NCBI GenBank assembly: GCA_910584965.1
Contig: CAJUDZ010000019.1
Coordinates: forward strand, 1 to 64,000
DNA length: 64,000 nucleotides
Direction of reading: 5' to 3'
DNA from: an uncultured Lachnospiraceae bacterium
Lineage (GTDB): Bacteria > Bacillota > Clostridia > Lachnospirales > Lachnospiraceae
A model generated the notes under the pieces. The model had not been told where the DNA came from, ran no database searches, and saw nothing but the letters and a program-made list of their open reading frames with translations. Position 1 is the first letter of the stretch; each line of letters opens with the position of its first letter. This document shows positions 9,396-16,156 of the stretch, in pieces. A program made the position numbers and the translations under genes.

Positions 9396-10037
9396 TTATC
9401 CCTCTTTCCTCTCAACTGCTTCAAGCATTTGCTTTTGTAGAGTTTTTCTTTCCTTGGAATCACGTATGCAGAACACCCTATTACACTGCTCGTTCAAAAA
9501 ACAGGATTCACAAATAATCTGATTTATTCCCTGTTTTATTAAATCATTATCACTTGGAAGTTCATAAGATGCAATCTTTTTAATACCCCTCGGATTTCTT
9601 AAAGAGTAGTCTATCCGTTTTCCTTTACCTGTTTTTACATAACGATAAACATCTGCGTAAAATGTTATACAATCCCCAATATGATAAGAATCAAATCCTG
9701 ATTTATCCACCCAAACATGGTCTTCTTTACCATCAAACATTATTCCATCGGCATACATTCCACTGACAAACACTCTTTTGAAACAAACGTTATTCTTTGT
9801 CATCTTTTCAATTTGTCCCTTAAATTCCATTGCACAATTGAAATAACACATTTCAAAATAAGAACGCATTTCTCCCATAGACTGAAACTGTACATCTAAA
9901 TATTCATCATATGACATAGCTTCTGCGCCGACAACCTCTTTCAGACTGTCCGGATCAAAAAAGATAACTCCTCCTTCCGTTTGCGTACAAATTTTCTTAC
10001 CATAATTGACTTTTTTTAATACGCTAAAATCTTCCAT
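9396..10037 (-). CDS. Unrecognised 213-residue protein, possible OB-fold with Cys cluster
   Basis: I do not recognise the family. No signal peptide or membrane segment is seen. The middle (about 85-160) has the look of a small beta-barrel: VWVDKSGF, GDCITFYADVYRY and DYSLRNPRGI resemble stretches of OB-fold proteins. Near the end Cys176, Cys179, Cys185 and Cys190 form a C-x2-C-x5-C-x4-C group that could bind zinc. Six more Cys are scattered earlier. The gene has its own extended -10 promoter and a terminator, so it is a separate unit between the R-M operon and the spoIIID remnant. Its AT-rich composition matches the restriction genes, suggesting it came with them as accessory cargo. Confidence 0.75.
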   Translation of the reverse strand: MEDFSVLKKVNYGKKICTQTEGGVIFFDPDSLKEVVGAEAMSYDEYLDVQFQSMGEMRSYFEMCYFNCAMEFKGQIEKMTKNNVCFKRVFVSGMYADGIMFDGKEDHVWVDKSGFDSYHIGDCITFYADVYRYVKTGKGKRIDYSLRNPRGIKKIASYELPSDNDLIKQGINQIICESCFLNEQCNRVFCIRDSKERKTLQKQMLEAVERKEG

Positions 10038-10138
10038 ATTCTTTAACCTCCGTTAATAAGTGTTGTCGTATGACAGCCTGACATGCTAACATTGGTTTTA
10101 CATAATGGAAAGCACTTAGAGTATCCCTCTACATTCAT

Positions 10139-10147
10139 ATTATAGCA
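10139..10147 (-). promoter_or_regulatory. Extended -10 promoter of the 213-residue gene
   Basis: Minus strand TGCTATAAT is a perfect extended -10 element. No good -35 is seen at the expected distance, which is normal for this class. It would give a leader of about 95 bases. Confidence 0.6.
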
Positions 10148-10245
10148 AAACATAATGTAAAATAAAATATTAATTTTTAAATATCCACTTTATATCTGGA
10201 GGTTGTCCTTTAATAACTCTCTCAAAAATGGTGTAATAGTAGTGT

Positions 10246-10285
10246 AAAAAACGCCGCCTGCAGTACTCCTCCGCAAACAGCGTTT
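10246..10285 (-). terminator. Terminator downstream of the spoIIID remnant
   Basis: On the minus strand AACGC and the following TGTTTGC pair (with G-U wobbles) with GCAGGCG and GCGTT, then TTTTT. It is placed where the terminator of an intact spoIIID would lie, only about 50 bases after the premature stop. Confidence 0.7.
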
Positions 10286-10334
10286 CTCCATTCCCTCTAT
10301 TCTATTACCCAAACTACCCTATTTCCAAACCGTT

Positions 10335-10466
10335 CTATTTCATCACAACCATATGTACCGTACTCTTACTAATTCCGAACTGTCTGGCCGTCTGCCTGAC
10401 GGTAGCATTGTTCTCAATAATATAATTAGCAATATTGATTGCTCTTTCTTCAATATAATCTTTCAA
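10335..10466 (-). pseudogene. spoIIID: spoIIID remnant, C-terminal half missing
   Basis: Translating the minus strand from the TTG at 10466 gives 43 codons that read like the start of the sporulation regulator SpoIIID: KDYIEERAINIANYII, then ATVRQTARQFGISKSTVH. This covers the helix-turn-helix. After STVH the family continues KDVTERL and about 40 more residues with a basic DNA-contact helix. Here it reads MVVMK and stops. The DNA after STVH is still alignable for about five codons with several substitutions, then is lost. GAGGGG lies upstream of the TTG, and a sigma-E-type promoter and a terminator flank it. SpoIIID normally controls mother-cell genes. An intact copy is presumably elsewhere if the strain sporulates. 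A functional mini-protein is possible but less likely. Confidence 0.85.
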
Positions 10467-10494
10467 AAAAATCCCCTCAGAAATACTTTTTTAC

Positions 10495-10524
10495 ATTGTA
10501 TGAAATGTCCTGGAGGGTTATGAC
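10495..10524 (-). promoter_or_regulatory. Sigma-E-type promoter of the spoIIID remnant
   Basis: Minus strand GTCATAA (10518-10524), a 15-base spacer and CATACAAT (10495-10502). This is essentially the sigma-E consensus and is the same in both boxes and spacing as the promoter before the sipL-like gene at 48820-48849. Sigma-E control is expected for spoIIID. Confidence 0.8.
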
Positions 10525-10830
10525 TGTTTGCATTCGGATAATATTATTATCTGAAAACTGTATTCCCGTTTTCCGTCTGAACGCCTCTTTTTTCATCCTT
10601 CGTTCTTTGTTCTTTCCAATATCATCCAGGAGGTTGCAAAACTATGTTTTGATTGTACAGAACAGACAATCACCGCAGGGCGTGCTTCCGCTGTACTGTT
10701 GCCCGCAGCGGTTCATAAGGTGCCAAAGTACGGCGTCTATACACCGGCGGCGACACGGTGCCCTGTTTGTGATTTGTTTATTTGCATAACTGTCCCGAAA
10801 TAATGCGTTTCGCAATTACCTGCAATCCCT
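10525..10830. other. Stretch between spoIIID remnant and ilvB remnant, no supported gene
   Basis: No convincing gene. A plus-strand frame without a start codon encodes two CxxC pairs (CFDC and CPVC) about 35 residues apart. This could be a decayed fragment but matches nothing I recognise. The stretch lies between two broken genes and may be leftover DNA. Confidence 0.5.
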
Positions 10831-12149
10831 TCACCGGACAAGGGCGTGTATCCCATCGTTCACGGAGGGTATCATCTCATGAAGTGGATTTCCCGGCGGA
10901 ACAATCGGCATGACATTGGCTTCTCTGTCTATGATAAACTCAATAACCGTAGGCGTTTTTTTGTTCTGCTTTGCCTTCAGCAGAGCTGCTTTTATATCCT
11001 CTGCCTTTATGACGCGAATTCCTTTTGCACCATAGCTTTCCGCCAGCGCAATAAAATCGGGCGTATATTCCGGGCAGCAGTGATCAGGCCGGTTACAGCC
11101 TGTCTCACAGCTTCTCCGATAACGCATGCAGGTACTCGAATATCGCCTTTCATAAAACATTTCCTGCCATTGCCGCACATTCCCCAAATATCCGTTATTC
11201 AGTATGCAGATAATGATTGGCAGTTCATAAACAACCGCCGTGGCCATTTCCTGAATATTCATCTGCATACCGCCATCGCCGGATATCACAATAACATCTT
11301 TATATGGATTGCCAAGTTTTGCTCCGATTCCGGCAGGAAGCCCATATCCCATTGTTCCCAGACCGCCGGATGTCAGCATTTGTTTCTTCTCATCAATATC
11401 AAGAAATTGTGTTGTCCATAATTGATTTTGCCCTACATCCGTCGTGATAACAGCATCTTTGAACAATTCGTTGATGGATTGAATGATCCTCTGTGGTGTC
11501 ATACCGGCTTCCCACATCTCAATCAGATATTCCTTTTTCCAACGGTTGATTTCGTCTGTCCATTCTGAAATGCAGAGCGGCCCTGCCTTTTCAAGCAATG
11601 CGCAGTCCGCCTTTTTCGCATCGGCTGTGATTGAAACGTCCACATCAATTTTGCGGGAAATCGATGCCGCATCCACATCAATATGGATAATCTTTGCATT
11701 TGCCGCATAGCTCCCATGAATACCGATATGGCAATAAGAACACCGCCGCCTATCAGGAAAACGGGCTTCACAGCATGATTCAAGATGTCCAGCGCCTTAT
11801 TTAACTGTCCCATATGTACGGAAGTGTCCGGCTCATAACCGCTGACCGCAATTTCCTCCGGATAGAAAACGCTGTCATAATTTGCAGTAGCAATGCCTGT
11901 AACAAGGTTCGCGGCTCCCGGACCGCTTGTCACAAGGCAGACGCCAACTTTTCCCGTAGAGCGTGCATAGCCATCCGCCGCGTGGATTAAGCCTTGCTCA
12001 TGGCGCGGCAGGATAACGTCTATCTCTTTTTCTCCATACAGCGCGTCAAACAGATCGATCGCCTGTCCCCCCGGATAAGCGAACAATATGTCAACTGCTT
12101 CTTTTTTTAATGCTTTCACAAATAAATCCGCACCCGTAATCTGTTTCAT
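10831..12149 (-). pseudogene. ilvB: Acetolactate synthase large subunit, broken by internal deletions
   Basis: The ThDP enzyme for the first step of valine/leucine/isoleucine synthesis, now non-functional. The N-terminal part (MKQITGADLFVKALKKEAVD, then GPGAANLVTGIATANYDS) runs in one frame from 12149. It jumps straight to FYPEEIAVSGYEPDTS and GGGVLIA, skipping roughly 60 residues. The sequence then shifts frame to HIGIHGSYAAN, skipping about 40 more, and goes from there to AKIIHIDVD with a further loss of about 30. The C-terminal ThDP domain (GDGGMQMNIQEMATAV, NNGYLGNVRQW) is intact to the stop at 10831. About 420 codons remain of a usual 550-570. No regulatory ilvN gene is adjacent. Multiple separate deletions point to long-standing decay rather than a sequencing error. 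Confidence 0.92.
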
Positions 12150-12166
12150 AACTTCCTCCGCTTAGT

Positions 12167-12188
12167 AATGCGTGTGCTTGCACGCATT
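12167..12188. promoter_or_regulatory. Candidate TetR operator before the ilvB remnant
   Basis: AATGCGTG and CACGCATT form a perfect inverted repeat around a six-base TGCTTG centre, 18 bases before the ilvB start codon. The core GCGTGTGCTTGCACG matches, at 12 of 15 positions and with the same arm spacing, the palindrome in the tetR promoter at 12848-12862. Confidence 0.7.
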
Positions 12189-12255
12189 TTGTTTATTTAA
12201 GTAGGGAACGACTCTGGCCGTTTCCCGTTTACATTGCTGTCTGACAGTGCAAATC

Positions 12256-12831
12256 TTATTGATTGATTCCTTTTACAAACATCTGCACGCTTTCTTTAAT
12301 ATACTCATCTTTTTCAATATCTGTAAGTTCTTTTCCGAATGATGCCTGCAGAAACGTATAACCAAACGTTGCCGAAAATACGGTCAATGCCAGTGTCTGA
12401 AAATCTTTCTTCGGTATTTTTCCCATCGCACACATCTTATTCAGATAATCCGTACATGTCACCAAAAAAGCCTGCGGCACTTTCATAATAAGCTGTCTGG
12501 TTTCCTCATAGAGCTGCGGCGCTCTCAGGCCGATTGACAGATTGACGAAATCAGGCGTCATTCTGTCAATATATGCCCTCATGAACATTTCCAGGTCTTT
12601 CTGCAAATCCCACTCAATATTTTCAAAAATCTCCGGTACGACATTTGCCCGCCAGCCTGCCTGATTTGCCCCCTGTAAAACAATATCCTTTTTGCTCTTA
12701 AACTTACGGAATAGGGTGCACTCGTTTACACCGGCTTCCTTCGCAATCTCTTTCGTAGTCGTTGCGACATATCCTTTGTCCCGGACCAATGCCATCGCCG
12801 CGTCTATTATTTTCTGACTCGTTTCATCCAA
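12256..12831 (-). CDS. TetR/AcrR-family transcriptional regulator
   Basis: A 191-residue regulator. The N-terminal helix-turn-helix is typical (residues about 8-50: IIDAAMALVRDKGYVATTTK, then IAKEAGVNECTLFRKFKSK). The rest is a helical ligand-binding domain with no recognisable ligand signature. Start at 12831 is supported by GGGAGG upstream. It is transcribed toward the ilvB remnant about 106 bases downstream, and related palindromes lie in its own promoter and before ilvB, so it probably repressed both. It remains intact although its apparent target is dead, so it may have other targets. Confidence 0.9.
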   Translation of the reverse strand: MDETSQKIIDAAMALVRDKGYVATTTKEIAKEAGVNECTLFRKFKSKKDIVLQGANQAGWRANVVPEIFENIEWDLQKDLEMFMRAYIDRMTPDFVNLSIGLRAPQLYEETRQLIMKVPQAFLVTCTDYLNKMCAMGKIPKKDFQTLALTVFSATFGYTFLQASFGKELTDIEKDEYIKESVQMFVKGINQ

Positions 12832-12847
12832 ATCTGCTTCCCTCCCA

Positions 12848-12862
12848 CATGCAAGTACATGC
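12848..12862. promoter_or_regulatory. Candidate TetR operator at the tetR start site
   Basis: The minus strand reads GCATGTACTTGCATG, with arms CATG and CATG around TACTTG, just downstream of the -10 box. It is the sister of the site at 12167-12188 and covers the expected transcription start, a repressing position. Confidence 0.7.
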
Positions 12863-12866
12863 TTTC

Positions 12867-12895
12867 ATATTAACAGACGGAATGCCGAAAGTCAA
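12867..12895 (-). promoter_or_regulatory. Promoter of the tetR gene
   Basis: Minus strand TTGACT (12890-12895), a 17-base spacer and TAATAT (12867-12872), a strong sigma-A-type promoter. Confidence 0.8.
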
Positions 12896-12931
12896 TAGTG
12901 CCGCCAAACTGTCCTGCCGTCTTCCGGCACA

Positions 12932-12982
12932 TTATCCCATTGCGGCCGCAATTTCCGCAAGTGCTTCAAACATTACTGCCAT
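12932..12982 (-). CDS. Possible 16-residue peptide after the kinase gene
   Basis: A very short ORF, MAVMFEALAEIAAAMG, begins 22 bases after the kinase stop and has AAGGAAC about 11 bases upstream. It would form a hydrophobic helix like the leader of AgrD-type signal precursors. It has no Cys/Ser for a thiolactone and no AgrB protein is nearby. It may be chance. Confidence 0.2.
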   Translation of the reverse strand: MAVMFEALAEIAAAMG

Positions 12983-13004
12983 CGCACTGTTGAGTTCCTT
13001 TTTA

Positions 13005-14273
13005 TCAAAAAGACACCCGCAGAATAAACTTATCGTCTTTAATCGAAAAAGCATATATCCCGTCGTATTTCTCTACGACAGCACATATGCTGCGCACGCC
13101 GATCCCATGTCCCGCATGGCTTGTGACCGGGATTCCGTTTTCAAAAGTGATATCCGCTTCACAGGAATTGACAATCTGCAAAAAAAACGTTCCTTTTTTC
13201 TCATATGCCGAGACTTCAATCGTTCCGGACAACCCTTTCTCTTTTCTTCTCTGACATGCGTGCAGCGCATTCTCCAGCGCATTCGACAAAAGTACACACA
13301 GGTCGCTTTCGGATACGGCCGTATCCTGCAAAATCGCCGCCTGAATCTTCATTGGAATATCACAGGATTTGGCTTTTTCGGCAAAAGCGGAAAAAATCAG
13401 GTTTGCCGTTTCATTTTCGCAGTAAACCGTTATCTTACCCGCCTCAATTTCCGAACAGACTTCCCGAATATATCCCTTAGCCGTTTCGAAACGCCCGTTT
13501 TCAATGCAGGATAAAAGGTACTGCATGTGATGGCGCAAATCATGGCTGTAAATTCTGTTTTTCTGCCGAGACTCCCGCAAAACCTCAATTTCCCGGACAG
13601 CCTGGGCGACTTGCAGATTCAGGATTTTTCGTATCTGTTCAAGCTGACTGCGCATACGTCCTTCGGCCGAAGCCCGGACCACGAAGACCAGATATGTTAC
13701 ACTATATACAAACGGCATAAATTCCTCTGCGGCCAAAATGCCTTCCCAATAGTGTTTCGTACAGATACGCGTCAGAAAATCAAAACCGCAGTACAGAGCC
13801 GGTACCAGACCGAACTGAATCTGTACCGAAACCGTGCTGTGTGAAACAGAGCGTACGGAAGGCGCGGCAAACCGCAGTAAAATCAACAGAATCGGAACTG
13901 TCACGACCAGTTCAGCCGCATTCTGCATCACCGGACCGCCCGAAAATATCGTGCTGACAAACAAAGCCGGCCATCTGCGAATCTGGCAGCAAAGATACGC
14001 CGTCAGGACCGAAACCGCCGGCCAGAGAATTTTTTTGTTTAAAAGACAAAGTACGGCTGTCAGCAGGAAATGTGCTATGAGCGGGTAAATAAGCCTGACC
14101 GTATCCGAACCGGCCCGGAAATAAATAATGCTTTGAAGCAATAAGAGCACGGCCGTACATCCGGTCACAAGCAAACCGTTCAGCCGTGTCCGGCGGATAC
14201 CACAGAATGCCGCGGATAAAACTGCGCCGAAAACAACCGCCGATGCGGCATTCCCCCAAGAAACCATGTTCAT
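13005..14273 (-). CDS. GHKL-family sensor histidine kinase (AgrC-like)
   Basis: A 422-residue membrane kinase. Residues 1-200 are hydrophobic with about six membrane segments and no extracellular sensor domain. A linker helix leads to the phospho-acceptor region SHDLRHHM (His244 likely). The GHKL ATPase follows, with N-box LLSNALENALHAC at 328-340 and G-box GHGIGVRS at 388-395. This is the plan of peptide-sensing kinases that pair with LytTR regulators. Its ATG overlaps the stop of the upstream LytTR regulator in ATGA, so they are a co-translated pair. No signal peptide precursor or processing gene is convincing nearby, so the stimulus is unknown. Confidence 0.93.
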   Translation of the reverse strand: MNMVSWGNAASAVVFGAVLSAAFCGIRRTRLNGLLVTGCTAVLLLLQSIIYFRAGSDTVRLIYPLIAHFLLTAVLCLLNKKILWPAVSVLTAYLCCQIRRWPALFVSTIFSGGPVMQNAAELVVTVPILLILLRFAAPSVRSVSHSTVSVQIQFGLVPALYCGFDFLTRICTKHYWEGILAAEEFMPFVYSVTYLVFVVRASAEGRMRSQLEQIRKILNLQVAQAVREIEVLRESRQKNRIYSHDLRHHMQYLLSCIENGRFETAKGYIREVCSEIEAGKITVYCENETANLIFSAFAEKAKSCDIPMKIQAAILQDTAVSESDLCVLLSNALENALHACQRRKEKGLSGTIEVSAYEKKGTFFLQIVNSCEADITFENGIPVTSHAGHGIGVRSICAVVEKYDGIYAFSIKDDKFILRVSF

Positions 14274-15007
14274 GATATGTATCCCCGCTTCCCGCTGAAA
14301 GCATATTCCAGATATCGTTTTTTAATTTCCGAGTATTTTCCATGCGGAATCGGGATTTCCGTCAGGTCATCCATCGTGACCGCTTTATATGAAATCCTTT
14401 GAATGTATTCCATATTTACCACAAACGAACGGTGCGGACGCAAAAAGTTTTCATACGGCATAAGCTTATTGCACAATTCGTCCAGACTCCCGATGCCCTT
14501 CAGAAGTCTTCCGTTTTCCATATGAAACAGCAGGGTGCGTCCAACCACCTCGCAATATTCCAGCTTTCTCAGATCAATTCTCGTAATGCCGTTTTTACTG
14601 CGCATAAGCAGACTGCCCTGCTGTAATTTTCTGCATTCCGGTATGACGGCATCCATCAACCCAAAAAGAATCTCCTCACAAACAGGTTTCACCTGATAGT
14701 AATACGCGCCGACCGTATACGATTCCACCGCAAATTCGGAAGACGATGTTAAAAAGATTATTTTTACGGCATCGTCATACTGACGGATTTCTTTTGCCAC
14801 ATTGATTCCGTTTTCGCCCGGCATAAGGATATCCAGAAACAGGATATCCGGGCGCATCCCCATTTCGATTTCGATCAGCAAATCCAACGGACTGCCAAAA
14901 TCCACGCATACAATTTTCTGATTGCGTTCCGTACCATACTGCTCTATTAATGCCCTGATTTCCTTTAATGCGGATAAATCATCATCACACAATGCTATCT
15001 TTATCAT
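14270..15007 (-). CDS. LytTR response regulator paired with the GHKL kinase
   Basis: A 245-residue regulator. The receiver domain (1-125) has the acidic pair at DDD 8-10, phospho-acceptor Asp59 in FLDILMPGENGI and the switch region LTSSSEFAVESY. The LytTR DNA-binding domain follows (about 140-240: LEYCEVVGRTLLFHMENG and FLRPHRSFVVN). LytTR proteins bind pairs of direct repeats. It is the first gene of the two-gene unit with the kinase. It closely resembles the second LytTR regulator at 15353-16057, especially across the receiver, so the two look like a duplication. Confidence 0.94.
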   Translation of the reverse strand: MIKIALCDDDLSALKEIRALIEQYGTERNQKIVCVDFGSPLDLLIEIEMGMRPDILFLDILMPGENGINVAKEIRQYDDAVKIIFLTSSSEFAVESYTVGAYYYQVKPVCEEILFGLMDAVIPECRKLQQGSLLMRSKNGITRIDLRKLEYCEVVGRTLLFHMENGRLLKGIGSLDELCNKLMPYENFLRPHRSFVVNMEYIQRISYKAVTMDDLTEIPIPHGKYSEIKKRYLEYAFSGKRGYIS

Positions 15008-15159
15008 AATATGACCACACCTTCAGCGAATCAGGGATCACATGCCCTGAACCGCCGCGGGTATATTCTCCATCTCCCACATTTTTAAATCTGCATCCCG
15101 TTTTTTCCCCATACAACGCTTGACACCACACTGAATTGCTATTAGAGTAATTAAAGAAA

Positions 15160-15181
15160 ATGATATATGAATGATATATGA
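15160..15181. repeat. Two abutting 11-bp direct repeats
   Basis: ATGATATATGA occurs twice without a gap (15160-15170, 15171-15181), upstream of the LytTR-kinase pair. Direct repeats one helical turn apart are the type of site LytTR proteins can bind, but the sequence does not match a known LytTR consensus. Confidence 0.5.
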
Positions 15182-15220
15182 AAAAAAGAATCCCTCTGAT
15201 TCAGCATCGGCGGTCAGAGG
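15181..15220 (-). terminator. Terminator of the second LytTR regulator gene
   Basis: Minus strand CCTCTGA and TCAGAGG form a seven-base stem around a 14-base loop, followed by GATTC and a run of seven T. Confidence 0.75.
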
Positions 15221-15352
15221 CTAATATAACACGATAAGAAGCATTGATGCCGGCGCCGGCGCAAATGGTATCCGAAACTGCGCGAATGGTAAGCCGAACG
15301 CCGCACAGGCACGGCAAACAGACCATACGAAAGAAGAGCTTGTCTTTATCTG

Positions 15353-16057
15353 CTACAAAAAATGTATGTAGGCATTCTGGACCTGGCTGCGCCGCTGCCT
15401 CGACAGCGGAATATTCTGCCCGCTTATCGTAACCGCGCAGTTTGTCTTAATTATCTGCACACAGCCTAAATTGATAATATAGGAACGATGTGTCTTTATA
15501 AACTCCTTTCTGGATAAAAGCATTTCTTCGAAATCCGCCAGCGCCGCTGCCGCCTCATAAACCGCGCCGTCCGCAAGATGGAAAGCTACCGTCTTATTCG
15601 TTACTTCCACATACTCCAGTCTCGAAAAAGATATCCAAATAACGCCTTCGCGGCTTTTCAGCACAAATCCCTGTTCCTTTCGAAGAAGCAGCTCGCTCCT
15701 GGCCCTGTCCAGCAGCCCGAAAAATAAATCGGCGTCCAAAGGCTTGAGCAGATAATGGTATGCTCTGACACCGTAACTTTCGACTGCGAACTCCGATGAG
15801 GAAGATATGAATATAATCTTCACATTTTTGTCCAGTTCTCTCAATTCCTCCGCAACCTGAATCCCGCTTACTCCCGGCATAAGTATATCGAGCAGAACAA
15901 CATCGTATTTTCCGCCCTTTCCGTCGCACAAAAACTCCGTACCGTTGTGGAAAAAAAAGCAGTCGAGGTTTACCCCGCGGCTTAACTGATACTCCTGCAT
16001 CATTCTGGAAAGACAGCTGCGCTCCCTTTCGTCATCATCACAGATTGCTATCCGCAT
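15353..16057 (-). CDS. Second LytTR response regulator, no adjacent kinase of its own
   Basis: A 234-residue regulator with the same plan as its neighbour: acidic residues DDDE at 7-10, phospho-acceptor Asp57 in LLDILMPGVSGI, ISSSSEFAVESYGVRAYHYL and a LytTR domain (KTHRSYIINLG). GGAGG precedes the ATG at a good distance. It lies downstream of the CotH-type gene in the same direction, with a hairpin between. Its likely partner is the GHKL kinase at 13005-14273, or a kinase elsewhere. Being next to the CotH/VTC cluster, it may control it; this is inference. Confidence 0.93.
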   Translation of the reverse strand: MRIAICDDDERERSCLSRMMQEYQLSRGVNLDCFFFHNGTEFLCDGKGGKYDVVLLDILMPGVSGIQVAEELRELDKNVKIIFISSSSEFAVESYGVRAYHYLLKPLDADLFFGLLDRARSELLLRKEQGFVLKSREGVIWISFSRLEYVEVTNKTVAFHLADGAVYEAAAALADFEEMLLSRKEFIKTHRSYIINLGCVQIIKTNCAVTISGQNIPLSRQRRSQVQNAYIHFL

Positions 16058-16100
16058 GCAAAGACCTCCGTTCTTTCATTTGCAATCCTGATCCTATCTG

Positions 16101-16135
16101 TAAAAGTACCTCCCCGCTGTATGAGCTGGGAGGTA
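16101..16135 (-). terminator. Hairpin between CotH gene and second LytTR gene
   Basis: Minus strand TACCTCCC pairs with GGGAGGTA around a 13-base loop, followed by CTTTTAC. The tail is short, so it may only reduce read-through from the CotH-type gene into the regulator gene. Confidence 0.5.
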
Positions 16136-16156
16136 AATTCCGGGCAGAATCCGGCT

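Larger units (their letters stand above)
15008..15352. other. Intergenic stretch with terminator and 11-bp direct repeats
   Basis: No gene. It contains the terminator of the second LytTR gene (15181-15220) and two adjacent copies of an 11-base repeat. The promoter of the first LytTR gene should be here, but no strong -35/-10 pair was found on the minus strand. Confidence 0.6.

Noticed and set aside
10439..10789. A 116-codon plus-strand ORF overlapping the spoIIID remnant start and its promoter
   Set aside because: No ribosome binding site or known family, and it runs antisense to the well-supported promoter and start of the spoIIID remnant.
13005..15007. Complete agr-type quorum sensing locus
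   Set aside because: The kinase and regulator fit, but there is no AgrB-like membrane protease and no convincing precursor peptide.
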